From NCBI GenBank assembly GCA_023664345.1, contig JAMPFQ010000033.1:1-37637 (forward strand): DNA of 37,637 nt, in the 5' to 3' direction. The position numbers and the translations under genes are program-made. Shown one piece after another: positions 1 through 6,918 of this stretch. The notes beneath the pieces are model-generated. The model did not search any database and was not told the DNA's origin. It was given only the letters and a program-made list of their open reading frames with translations. Positions within the stretch are counted from its first letter, which is position 1, and the number at the start of each line of letters is the position of its first letter. Source of the DNA: Lachnospiraceae bacterium (GTDB lineage: Bacteria > Bacillota > Clostridia > Lachnospirales > Lachnospiraceae).

Positions 1-821
1 CTCGTCAGGTAGGCGTTCCTTATATCGTTGTATTCCTGAACAAGTGCGACAGCCCTGATGTTGATGATGATATCCTTGAGTTGGTTGAGATGGAAGTTGT
101 AGAGCAGCTGGAGGAGTATGGCTTCAATGACTGCCCTATCATCAAGGGTTCCGCTCTGAAAGCTCTGGAAGATCCCAGCGGCGAGTGGGGCGACAAGATC
201 ATGGAACTGATGGAAACTGTAGATACCTACATTCCCGATCCTCAGCGTGATACTGATAAGCCTTTCCTTATGCCTGTAGAGGACGTGTTCACCATTACCG
301 GACGTGGTACTGTTGCTACCGGACGTGTGGAGCGTGGTACACTGAAACTCAACGAGGAAGTAGAGATTATCGGTATCAAGGAAGAGACCAAGAAGACTGT
401 CGTGACCGGTATCGAGATGTTCCGCAAAATGCTTGATCAGGCACAGGCTGGTGATAACATTGGTGCGCTGCTGCGTGGTGTTCAGAGAACTGAGATCGAA
501 AGAGGACAGGTTCTCGCAAAGCCCGGTACTGTTACCTGCCACACCAAGTTTACCGCGCAGGTTTACGTTCTGACCAAGGATGAGGGTGGTCGTCATACGC
601 CTTTCTTCAACAACTATCGTCCTCAGTTCTACTTCAGAACAACTGACGTAACCGGCGTTTGCGCATTGCCTGAGGGCACAGAGATGTGCATGCCTGGCGA
701 TAACGTAGAGATGACAATCGAGTTGATCCATCCGATCGCTATGGAGCAGGGTCTGACGTTTGCTATCCGTGAGGGTGGCAGGACTGTTGGGTCTGGCCGT
801 GTGGCTACTATCATTGAGTAA
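1..821 (+). CDS. tuf: Elongation factor Tu, 3' part (5' end outside window)
   Basis: EF-Tu carries aminoacyl-tRNA to the ribosome as a GTP complex. The reading frame is open from position 3 and ends at TAA 819-821; the first codons visible give [20 protein letters not shown] is the G4 guanine-specificity motif, GSALKAL is the G5 region, and the remainder covers domains 2 and 3 ([35 protein letters not shown]), ending RVATIIE. The G1-G3 region lies upstream of the window. The last 15 codons appear to be element-derived: the 3' end is duplicated at 8559-8613 with different codons (RVASIIE), so this gene is the attL side of an insertion and its present 3' end and terminator probably arrived with the element. 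Protein identity is certain; the replacement of the 3' end is inference from the duplication. Confidence 0.97.
   Translation, partial: RQVGVPYIVVFLNKCDSPDVDDDILELVEMEVVEQLEEYGFNDCPIIKGSALKALEDPSGEWGDKIMELMETVDTYIPDPQRDTDKPFLMPVEDVFTITGRGTVATGRVERGTLKLNEEVEIIGIKEETKKTVVTGIEMFRKMLDQAQAGDNIGALLRGVQRTEIERGQVLAKPGTVTCHTKFTAQVYVLTKDEGGRHTPFFNNYRPQFYFRTTDVTGVCALPEGTEMCMPGDNVEMTIELIHPIAMEQGLTFAIREGGRTVGSGRVATIIE
767..778 (+). other. attL core, 12-bp direct repeat inside tuf
   Basis: CCGTGAGGGTGG is identical to 8559-8570. To its left the two loci do not match at all; to its right they match only as diverged copies of the tuf end. That pattern places the strand exchange within or at this block. Seen in sequence; the att assignment is inference. 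Confidence 0.75.
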
Positions 822-843
822 TCAGTAAAAAGCAAGATTTTAT

Positions 844-875
844 GGGCTTTCCGAGACTTTCGGGAAGCCCTTTTT
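844..875 (+). terminator. Rho-independent terminator after tuf (element-side copy)
   Basis: An 11-bp stem with one G-T wobble (GGGCTTTCCGA 844-854 with TCGGGAAGCCC 860-870), a 5-nt loop and a run of five T. A different terminator follows the second tuf end at 8637. Confidence 0.9.
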
Positions 876-905
876 AAAATTTTACAACAGTAAAAATGTT
901 GTAAG

Positions 906-927
906 CGGTGCCAAAACGGTGCCAAAA
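906..927 (+). repeat. Two tandem 11-bp repeats next to attL, possible integrase arm sites
   Basis: CGGTGCCAAAA occurs at 906-916 and again directly at 917-927, and an inverted partial copy (TTTGGCAC) lies at 946-953. A TTACAAC/GTTGTAA inverted repeat (882-888, 898-904) precedes them. Direct repeats near att cores are typical arm-type binding sites of tyrosine integrases. A second pair with the same 11-bp period and the same distance after a tuf terminator is at 8699-8720. Confidence 0.55.
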
Positions 928-932
928 GAAAG

Positions 933-969
933 AACTCCGATGAAATTTGGCACAGCTTTCATCGGAGTT
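933..969 (-). terminator. Terminator of the repressor gene
   Basis: A perfect 13-bp stem (AACTCCGATGAAA 933-945 with TTTCATCGGAGTT 957-969) with an 11-nt loop. It lies just past the stop of the minus-strand repressor gene; on the minus strand it is followed by a T-rich stretch. Confidence 0.75.
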
Positions 970-976
970 TGTCTTT

Positions 977-1459
977 TTACCATCCTTTTATTTGCTTTAC
1001 TTGTTCTGCCCGCTCTCTGTCTTTGTGGTACTGTAATTTGAACTGTATCGTTTCTACCACTTCTTTTCTTGCTTCATCATCTAACTGATAAAATGAAGTC
1101 AACAGGTTATCCACATCAGGCATACTGTTTTTTCCGAATAAATACATCAATGGGTACAGAGAATTTTTCAGATATGCCTTTACCCGGTTTCCGTCAAGAA
1201 CGCCATTCAGTCCATCGGGGAGTGTGGGATATATTTCTTCTTCAGTAATAGCACCGGAGAATGGACTGGCGGCGCATATTTCATTCACATCAATTTCTAA
1301 TTCATTTGCCAACCGCAAGGCAAAGTCAAATCGGATATTGGAATCCTTTTGAATAATAGAATATAGTGTTGTAGCACTAATTCCAGTAGCCTTTGCAATT
1401 TGACGAACATTTGTATTTTTACTATCAAGTATTTCTTTCAGTTTCTTTCCATCGCCCAT
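977..1459 (-). CDS. XRE/cI-like repressor of the integrated element
   Basis: A 160-residue protein with an N-terminal helix-turn-helix (about residues 5-60; RQIAKATGISATTLYSIIQ is the two-helix core) and a C-terminal half with no recognised catalytic motif, so probably dimerisation. Its position, divergent from an excisionase and integrase at one end of an integrative element, is that of a lysogeny/transfer repressor. The intergenic region holds two 13-bp palindromes that suit a dimeric HTH protein, so it likely represses both itself and xis. The start ATG at 1459 is preceded by an AGGAGG-like site on the minus strand (GGAGGTCACT then ATG). Confidence 0.85.
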   Translation of the reverse strand: MGDGKKLKEILDSKNTNVRQIAKATGISATTLYSIIQKDSNIRFDFALRLANELEIDVNEICAASPFSGAITEEEIYPTLPDGLNGVLDGNRVKAYLKNSLYPLMYLFGKNSMPDVDNLLTSFYQLDDEARKEVVETIQFKLQYHKDRERAEQVKQIKGW

Positions 1460-1529
1460 AGTGACCTCCTACTTTCATATATTGAATAATTACGAAAAAC
1501 ATAAAAGAGAAAAATAGAAAACTTGTAAA

Positions 1530-1608
1530 TACGAAATTCGTAAAAACATTTTTGCGAAGTGCTGATGTAAATTGTATAAGGTGCTAATATAGATATACGA
1601 AAATCGTA
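1530..1608. promoter_or_regulatory. Paired palindromic operators in the divergent repressor/xis region
   Basis: Two near-identical 13-bp palindromes, TACGAAATTCGTA at 1530-1542 and TACGAAAATCGTA at 1596-1608, with half sites TACGAAAA near 1490 and TAACGAAATT near 1631. They share the TACGA/TCGTA arms and differ only in the centre. They lie between divergent genes, as repressor operators do. Palindromes are seen directly; binding by the 977-1459 protein is inference. Confidence 0.7.
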
Positions 1609-1666
1609 CAACAAATAAATGCAACTGTTGTAACGAAATTCTAAAAGGGGAAAGGAGGACAAACGT

Positions 1667-1861
1667 GTGGCAAACTACCGTTATATGATGAGTGCAGAAG
1701 ATATAGCCAAAGAGTTAAATTGCTCAAAATCTCATGCCTACAAGATTGTAAAAGAACTGAACAAGGAACTTGCAAGGCAGGGGTATATTACAATGGCAGG
1801 ACGTATTCCGAGGGCATTTTGGGCAAAGAAAATGTACGGTTATGAATTATCAATAAGCTAG
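1667..1861 (+). CDS. Excisionase-like small helix-turn-helix protein
   Basis: A 64-residue basic protein with a predicted HTH (SAEDIAKELNCSKSHAYKIV, about residues 9-28) and an aromatic basic tail, as in DNA-bending excisionases of Tn916-like elements. The start is GTG at 1667, 8 nt after AGGAGG at 1653-1658. It sits immediately upstream of the integrase remnant and downstream of the operators, the usual xis-int order. It appears intact although the integrase is not. Confidence 0.75.
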   Translation: MANYRYMMSAEDIAKELNCSKSHAYKIVKELNKELARQGYITMAGRIPRAFWAKKMYGYELSIS

Positions 1862-1878
1862 AAAGGGAGCGTGATAGA

Positions 1879-2076
1879 ATGGCATACAGAGAGAAAGACA
1901 CAAAAAAGTGGTCTGCGCAATGGTTTGAAACAACCGCTAAGGGAGAGAAGAAAAAGCGGAGAAAGAGAGGATTTAAAACAAAAAGAGAAGCATTGGAGAA
2001 ACAGAGCAGATACGGAAAGAGGGCGAAGCAATCCGGCAGGAAGTATCAGAACTTTCTACAACAAATCTATTGCTGA
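1879..2076 (+). pseudogene. Tyrosine integrase, only the N-terminal arm-binding domain left
   Basis: The first 40 or so residues (MAYREKDTKKWSAQWFETT... GFKTKREALE) are the N-terminal AP2-like arm-binding domain of Tn916/phage-type integrases, with a good RBS (GAAAGGGAGCG) upstream. After codon about 40 (near nt 1998) similarity to integrases stops and the frame soon ends at 2076. The core-binding and catalytic domains (R-K-H-R-Y) are absent. The sequence beyond the break belongs to another gene read in a different frame. The element therefore cannot integrate or excise by its own recombinase. Confidence 0.8.
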
Positions 2077-2246
2077 AAGAGCAGACGAAAACGCTGACAG
2101 AGGATAAGGAAAAACTGTTATCCGAAAATGAAAAGTTGGAAAAACAGCAGAAAAAGTTACAACAGGAGATTAACAAAATGGAGCAGTCAAAGGAAGTTAT
2201 GGAGCGCAATATACACGCTTATGATGAAGATGTGAAATGGCAGTAG
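1998..2246 (+). pseudogene. C-terminal coiled coil of a mobilisation-type protein, fused by deletion to the integrase fragment
   Basis: In the third forward frame the sequence reads ETEQIRKEGEAIRQEVSEL and continues as a heptad-rich Glu/Lys/Leu coiled coil to DEDVKWQ and TAG at 2244-2246. There is no start codon or RBS of its own. Such tails are found at the C-termini of Pre/Mob-type relaxases and related plasmid/ICE proteins; that family call is inference from composition and context. The join with the integrase at about 1995-2000 is out of frame, as expected from a deletion. Confidence 0.5.
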
Positions 2247-2652
2247 GCAGAACCAGGGGAATTGATGAGCACAAAGAATTATTGTGATAAAAAAGCACTT
2301 CCAGTTGCGGAGAAATTGAAAGAAGTAGTAAAAATCTGACTATCAAGGTCAGAAAGGAAGTTCCTCTCCTTCTGTCAGGGGTTTCAGGATATTTATATCG
2401 CAGATACGCATACAGCAGGGCTCTCTCCTTTAGGAAATCTATAAGGGTGAGGATTTCGCAGCCCAGAAAGGTCTGTGCATCCTGGAGGAATTTTTTTGTC
2501 TCCTCAAAGGAACCGTGGTCAGAGTGCTGGTCCGTATAAAAATCAAACAACTCCCTGTCCGAAAACTCAGGTACTTCGAGGGGTTCCATGACAGTAGAAA
2601 TGATTCTACAATAGGTACCGCAATAGGCACAGGTGCGGAAGCCAATGGACAT
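2197..2652 (-). pseudogene. Unidentified cysteine-motif ORF, probably a remnant
   Basis: A minus-strand frame reads MSIGFRTCAYCGTYC and then an acidic, helical stretch to about residue 100 (SDRELFDFYTDQHSDHG, FLKERALLYAYLRYKYP). The final 50 residues are low-complexity hydrophobic and look like out-of-gene read-through. CAYCGTYC could be a zinc knuckle. I do not recognise the family. No good RBS precedes the ATG and the frame is open upstream to 2694, so it is probably a truncated fragment. Confidence 0.3.
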
Positions 2653-2656
2653 TTTG

Positions 2657-3281
2657 GCACACTTGAATAAAATGTAAACAAGCCAATAGCATCAAGGTAT
2701 GGCAGTATCGAATCAAGGCGTGGTAATTTACCGCACCTTTTGCCATTGTACGGATTTATGGACAAAAAAAGCAAGCGTTCCCATGATTAGTGATGTTTTT
2801 TAATTTGCGTTCCTTTTTTGCAAAACGCAAAGAGAATCTGCTGATAGTTTGATATTTCGCCAATTTTACCCTGACGATACCTTGATATGTGATAAGCTTT
2901 GAATTTTTTATGTTTCGATTATTTTTTTGAATTTCCCCCAAAACAGACATATACATCTCCCTTAGAAGTGATAAGAATTTTAAAATACATAATTGATTGG
3001 AGAATCATAGCATGGTATTTATATTTATAGCAGATAATTGACCAAGAAAAAAATTAAACTCCTCACTATTTCGGGGGATAGTTGGGGGTATTTTCATGCG
3101 CTAAGTTGTCTAAATTGTTTGCAAAATTTATGACATTGGTTATTCTGCCTTATTTATTTTGTGGAAATAATTACTGTACTGTTAACGCTGTGTTTTTTCA
3201 ATATGTGCACTATCAGTATTTTTTTCGAATTGAAGTTGCATCTTACTAATTGGAAAAATTTGCAAGAAATAAAAAAAATAG
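2657..3281. other. AT-rich stretch without a convincing gene
   Basis: Roughly 600 bp between the gene remnants and the dptF promoter. The only frame with a plausible start is a 66-codon minus-strand ORF, listed separately. I see no long repeat, tRNA or terminator here. Confidence 0.5.
2756..2956 (-). CDS. Possible small protein, 66 residues, no known family
   Basis: A lysine-rich, very AT-rich frame (MYMSVLGEIQKNNRN ... HGNACFFCP). The minus strand upstream has AAGGGAG about 6 nt before the ATG, which is the main reason to list it. There is no recognisable domain. It could equally be chance in AT-rich DNA. Confidence 0.25.
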   Translation of the reverse strand: MYMSVLGEIQKNNRNIKNSKLITYQGIVRVKLAKYQTISRFSLRFAKKERKLKNITNHGNACFFCP

Positions 3282-3310
3282 TTGTATAGTAATAATTATG
3301 TCTCTATAAT
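3282..3310 (+). promoter_or_regulatory. Candidate promoter for the dptF-fusion gene
   Basis: TTGTAT (3282-3287), 17-nt spacer, TATAAT (3305-3310), about 250 nt upstream of the dptF ATG. It fits the sigma-A consensus well. Confidence 0.5.
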
Positions 3311-3360
3311 AAAATTTAGGGAGTATACTTGGTTGAAGCTGATTGAGGCATGGAATATTT

Positions 3361-3468
3361 ATAAACTATAACAATCTATGGAAGACTCTTATTGATAAAG
3401 GAGTTATAAAGATAAGTTATGCTAAAAACAGTAATCGTCAGTATCTTGTACAGGATGAGCAGAAATGA
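3361..3468 (+). pseudogene. Remnant of an XRE-type regulator N-terminus
   Basis: A short frame gives INYNNLWKTLIDKGVIKIS and runs to TGA 3466-3468. The YNxLWKxLIDKG pattern is the typical beginning of small XRE repressors in Clostridia, but the helix-turn-helix itself is missing. No start codon or RBS is placed correctly. Confidence 0.3.
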
Positions 3469-3556
3469 AATAGTGTCTCTTCCAGTTGTTTAAAACATTG
3501 GATTGTACAATTAAAGATGTGGTTTTACATAATAAGAAGAGTTCGTGAGGTACAAT

Positions 3557-6117
3557 ATGGGAAGTTGTAAGTTTACAAATGAGTTAAATAGATTGCGTAA
3601 GTCCTCAAGTGATTCTATAGATTATGTTGAAAAGTTTGACAGATTTAAAAAATATATGCATGTTACTAGAACTGCCGAAGAAGATTTGAAAGATATTCTT
3701 CGAAGAGTTAATGCATCAGGGAAAAGACATTAGTTCTTTTATGTGGAAGCGCTGGAGATGGCAAGTCTCATCTTTTGTCATATTTGAAAAATTCAGATGA
3801 AGAACGGTTAATTGATAATTATGTAGTTTATAATGATGCGACCGAAAGCAGTGCACCATCAATGACTGCTATCCAGACACTAAATAATATTTTGGATAGT
3901 TTTAAAGATTACAATTTGAGTTTGCCAGGACAGAATGTAATACTTGCAATTAACTTGGGTGTTCTTAGCAATTTTATTGAATCGGAATATGGCGACAGAT
4001 TCAACATACTGAAAAAATATGTTAAAAACAGTGATATTTTAACAACAAAAATTAATATAAAAGATTTTGATGAAGAAAGTCATTTTCAACATGTAAGTTT
4101 TTCTGATTATCATATGTACAGTCTTACTGAGAAAGGAATACATGCTGGATATATAGAAAAAATTTTTGAGAAGGTTTTTGATCAGGAAGATGAGAATGTT
4201 TTTTATAAATCTTATCAAAAAGATTGCGCTGATTGCCCATTAGCACAGAAGTGTCCGGTAAAAAAGAATTATGAATATCTGATGGATCAAAAGCGGCAGA
4301 AGTTTGTGGCGGAGTTGTTGGTAAAAGCGACTATACAAGATAAGGTTATTTTAACTACTAGAGAATTATTAAATTTTATATATGATATTTTGGTTTCTCA
4401 AGATTTTAGTTTTACAAAATTCCAAAAGCTTTTAATTGATGATGTTGAATATCTTAAGGAGTTTATAAAGCAGATTACACCGGCATTAATTTTTGATTCT
4501 GCGGATGTGACAGTGTTAATGAATATGCTTCAAAAGTATGATCCGTTATTGATAAGATCTGAAAAGGCGGATTCGAAAGCAATTTCTTATTATGTAAGTT
4601 CGGATATTACGAATGAAATTAATAATGCGTTTATGTCATTACCATACAAAGATATAATATGTGCTTCTGAAATGACTGCGAAAATTAAAGATGATAGGCA
4701 ATTGAAACCTGGGTTGTTTAATCTTATTGTGAGAGTACAGCATATTGATGAAGGTAAGTGTGAAAGTGAGATTTATAAGAGATATCTTTCGGATTTATAT
4801 ATGTTTAATGCAGGAAAAGGTAAAAAGCTTGGACAACTTTATAACATGGTTGAGAAAGGTGTTACTCAATGGTGTGGAAGTGACGAGGAAGGAAATCTTT
4901 GCCTGGAAGATGGATATTCGGATTTTTCACTGTATGAAAAAGTAAAGTTTAGGGAAAATATTGAACATATTACGCCTCCAGAAGAGACGGAGGAACTACA
5001 AAGATTTGTTTCAACGATAATCACAGCATTTGAAGATCCTGATGGAGAAAAGATTTATTTGGATATAGACTATTCTTTGTATGAACTAATTTACAGACTT
5101 AATCAAGGATATATTCAAACGGCAGATGATAGGAATAATCATGCGGACTTTATTAGTTTTACACTAAAAAGTAACAGTTCATTGATAGAGGAACTGAATG
5201 TGCGTTCTTTGGAGGATTTATTAATATCTGAGGAAATGGCAGAGGAAAAAGATGAGGGAATTGCAATTAAAAATATTGGACTGCTTATGTTTGGGGAAAG
5301 ACCGGACAAATTGATTGCAGGAACTAAGATTGAGTTAGTGAGGTTCCATGATAAGGAGGCGGAGGCATCTGACTTTACTGAAAAAACATTTTATGGTCCG
5401 ATATGGAAACAGGTAAAAGACGCGCTGGACTACATTAAAACAAACGTGATTGAAGAAAAAGTTGTAAAAGTTGATGGAAGGGCAGAAGCAGACCGTTTTT
5501 TTAATTATCCATATAATGCGTTGGAGGAAGCAGTTGTAAACGCAATCTTGCACAAAAACTACAAAGAGGATGTTCCGGTAGAGATTAGGATATATTTAGA
5601 TCAAATACAAATTATCAATTTTCCTGGACCGGATCACTACATTGATATGGAAAAGTTTGCGGCAGGGAAAGTCAGGGCAAGGAGATACCGTAACCCTAAG
5701 ATTGGGGAGTTCTTCAAGGAAATTGACTTGTCTGAAAAGAAATCCACAGGCATATCCAAAATTTTGCGCGAATTAAAAAGGAATGGTTCTCCATTACCGG
5801 AATTTGAAACAGATGCAGACAGAACTTACATGATAACTACGATAAAAATTCATGAGGGATTTGAGTTTGAAAAAGAAAACTTCGGTCAAAAAAATGACCG
5901 AAGTTTGACCGAAGTTTTGACAAAGAAGAATTATGAAAAAGTGTTACCAATTATCGAATATCTGGATAAAAATAGGGAAATAACACCACTGATTGCTGAG
6001 ACAGTGCTTAAGAAATCAAAATCAACCACATATAGGTATTTATCTATGCTTGTAGGAACAGGATATGTTGAAGTAAGTGGGAATACGAATAATGCTGTTT
6101 ACAAAGTAGTATTGTAG
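3557..6117 (+). pseudogene. dptF: DptF (phosphorothioation-dependent restriction) fused to a COG2865 C-terminal half; one frameshift
   Basis: The start ATG at 3557 follows GAGG at 3547-3550. The N-terminal frame (MGSCKFTNELNRL...) meets TAG at 3731, while the -1 frame gives KTLVLLCGSAGDGKSHLLSYL, an excellent Walker A (lysine codon 3763-3765). One missing A in GGGAAAAGACA (3719-3729) explains the shift. DptF hallmarks follow: NDATESSAPS, VILAINLGVLSNFI, FSDYHMYSL, and a cysteine cluster with CPVKKNYEYL (about 4225-4280), then LDIDYSLYELIYRLNQGYI. DptF is the ATPase partner of DptG/DptH in cleavage of DNA lacking phosphorothioate marks. Near nt 5165-5180 the protein changes, without a stop, to a COG2865 (Schlafen/AlbA-type ATP-binding) C-terminus: GLLMFGERPDKLIAG, a GHKL-like ATPase with ALEEAVVNAILHKNY, KKSTGISKIL, and a terminal winged helix. 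The AlbA_2 domain that normally begins COG2865 proteins is missing, and so are dptG and dptH. It may be a decayed chimera or a new fusion switched off by the indel. Confidence 0.75.
5878..5905 (+). repeat. Perfect inverted repeat in the linker of the DptF fusion
   Basis: AACTTCGGTCA (5878-5888) and TGACCGAAGTT (5895-5905) flank six A residues; GACCGAAGTTT is then repeated directly once more. The repeat lies in the stretch between the ATPase and winged-helix parts, the same place where the intact COG2865 gene at 6919 has its tandem repeat. Confidence 0.8.
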
Positions 6118-6135
6118 TAAAGCAGCTACAGATAA

Positions 6136-6312
6136 ATGAACTCTGATAATTTATCCTTGGAAACGGACCGGATATCTTTCAGCATGAAAAAGCTGGTAAA
6201 GAGGATGGGAAGCGGACTGGCAACATCTTTTGAAAATGTGAAAGGCTTAACGCGCATGAAGGAAGCAGGCATAAGACAAGGAGGATGCTGGTCTAATGGA
6301 CAAAGAACTTGA
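6136..6312 (+). CDS. Possible 58-residue protein, unknown
   Basis: A frame starting 18 nt after the dptF-fusion stop reads MNSDNLSLETDRISF ... MKEAGIRQGGCWSNGQRT. It is basic and has no hydrophobic segment or known domain. No clear RBS precedes it, so translation would rely on coupling to the upstream gene. It may be a fragment of a larger lost gene. Confidence 0.25.
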   Translation: MNSDNLSLETDRISFSMKKLVKRMGSGLATSFENVKGLTRMKEAGIRQGGCWSNGQRT

Positions 6313-6399
6313 GATGATGCAGTGCTGGCTTTCTTGAAGGGGAGACGGGAATATAACACAAGTTAGATGGAATAAGCATGCAGAGAAAGGACAGAAGAA

Positions 6400-6816
6400 A
6401 TGGCAAAATATACTTTTAAGGTTTACCCGGCTGGTCAGGGCAGAACTACATATCGCACGATGGAAATATCCGGAAAAGAAACGCTCGACAGGTTGTGTGA
6501 GTTTATTCTGGAATCGTTTGATTTTATTCATGAGCATCTATATGAATTCTGCATGGATAATAGAATGTACAGCGAAGACAGTTATCAGTATGATTCTGAG
6601 GATGGTGGCCCTTCAACGGATATAGCGATAGACGAGATTGGTCTTGTAAAGGGACAAAATTTTTCGCTTCATTATGACTATGGTGATGACTGGATGTTTA
6701 CGATTCATGTGCAGAAGATAGAAGATGAAACGAAAAAGATATCGCCGAAACTGATTAAGGCAGTAGGGCATGTAAAACAGTATCCGGATTGGGATGAGGA
6801 AGAGGACGAATTTTAA
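6400..6816 (+). CDS. Plasmid pRiA4b ORF-3-like protein
   Basis: A 138-residue acidic protein with the hallmarks of the PRiA4_ORF3 family: an N-terminal YTFKVYPAG strand, a long helix (LDRLCEFILESFDF) and LHYDYGDDWMFTIHV, which is the family's YDFGDxWxH-like signature. The family is common on plasmids and other mobile elements; its biochemical role is not established. The RBS is AGAAAGGA just upstream of the ATG. It lies between two COG2865-type genes inside the tuf-inserted element and so is probable cargo. Confidence 0.8.
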   Translation: MAKYTFKVYPAGQGRTTYRTMEISGKETLDRLCEFILESFDFIHEHLYEFCMDNRMYSEDSYQYDSEDGGPSTDIAIDEIGLVKGQNFSLHYDYGDDWMFTIHVQKIEDETKKISPKLIKAVGHVKQYPDWDEEEDEF

Positions 6817-6918
6817 ATAAACGCATGGCATAAACGGTTTTGAAATTTACGAAGAGCTTATGAAGAAATATGGTATATGAGATTGGTAATACAATAAATC
6901 CAGCTTCGGAGGTGGCGG

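Noticed and set aside
1438..1662. Minus-strand ORF of 74 codons in the repressor/xis intergenic region
   Set aside because: Tyr/Ile/Phe/Ser-rich translation of AT-rich operator DNA, overlapping the repressor start; no RBS.
3719..3730. Programmed -1 frameshifting in the DptF fusion
   Set aside because: The zero-frame codons GGG AAA AGA do not form an X-XXY-YYZ slippery heptamer, and a -1 slip from AAA would pair with GAA. A one-base deletion is simpler.
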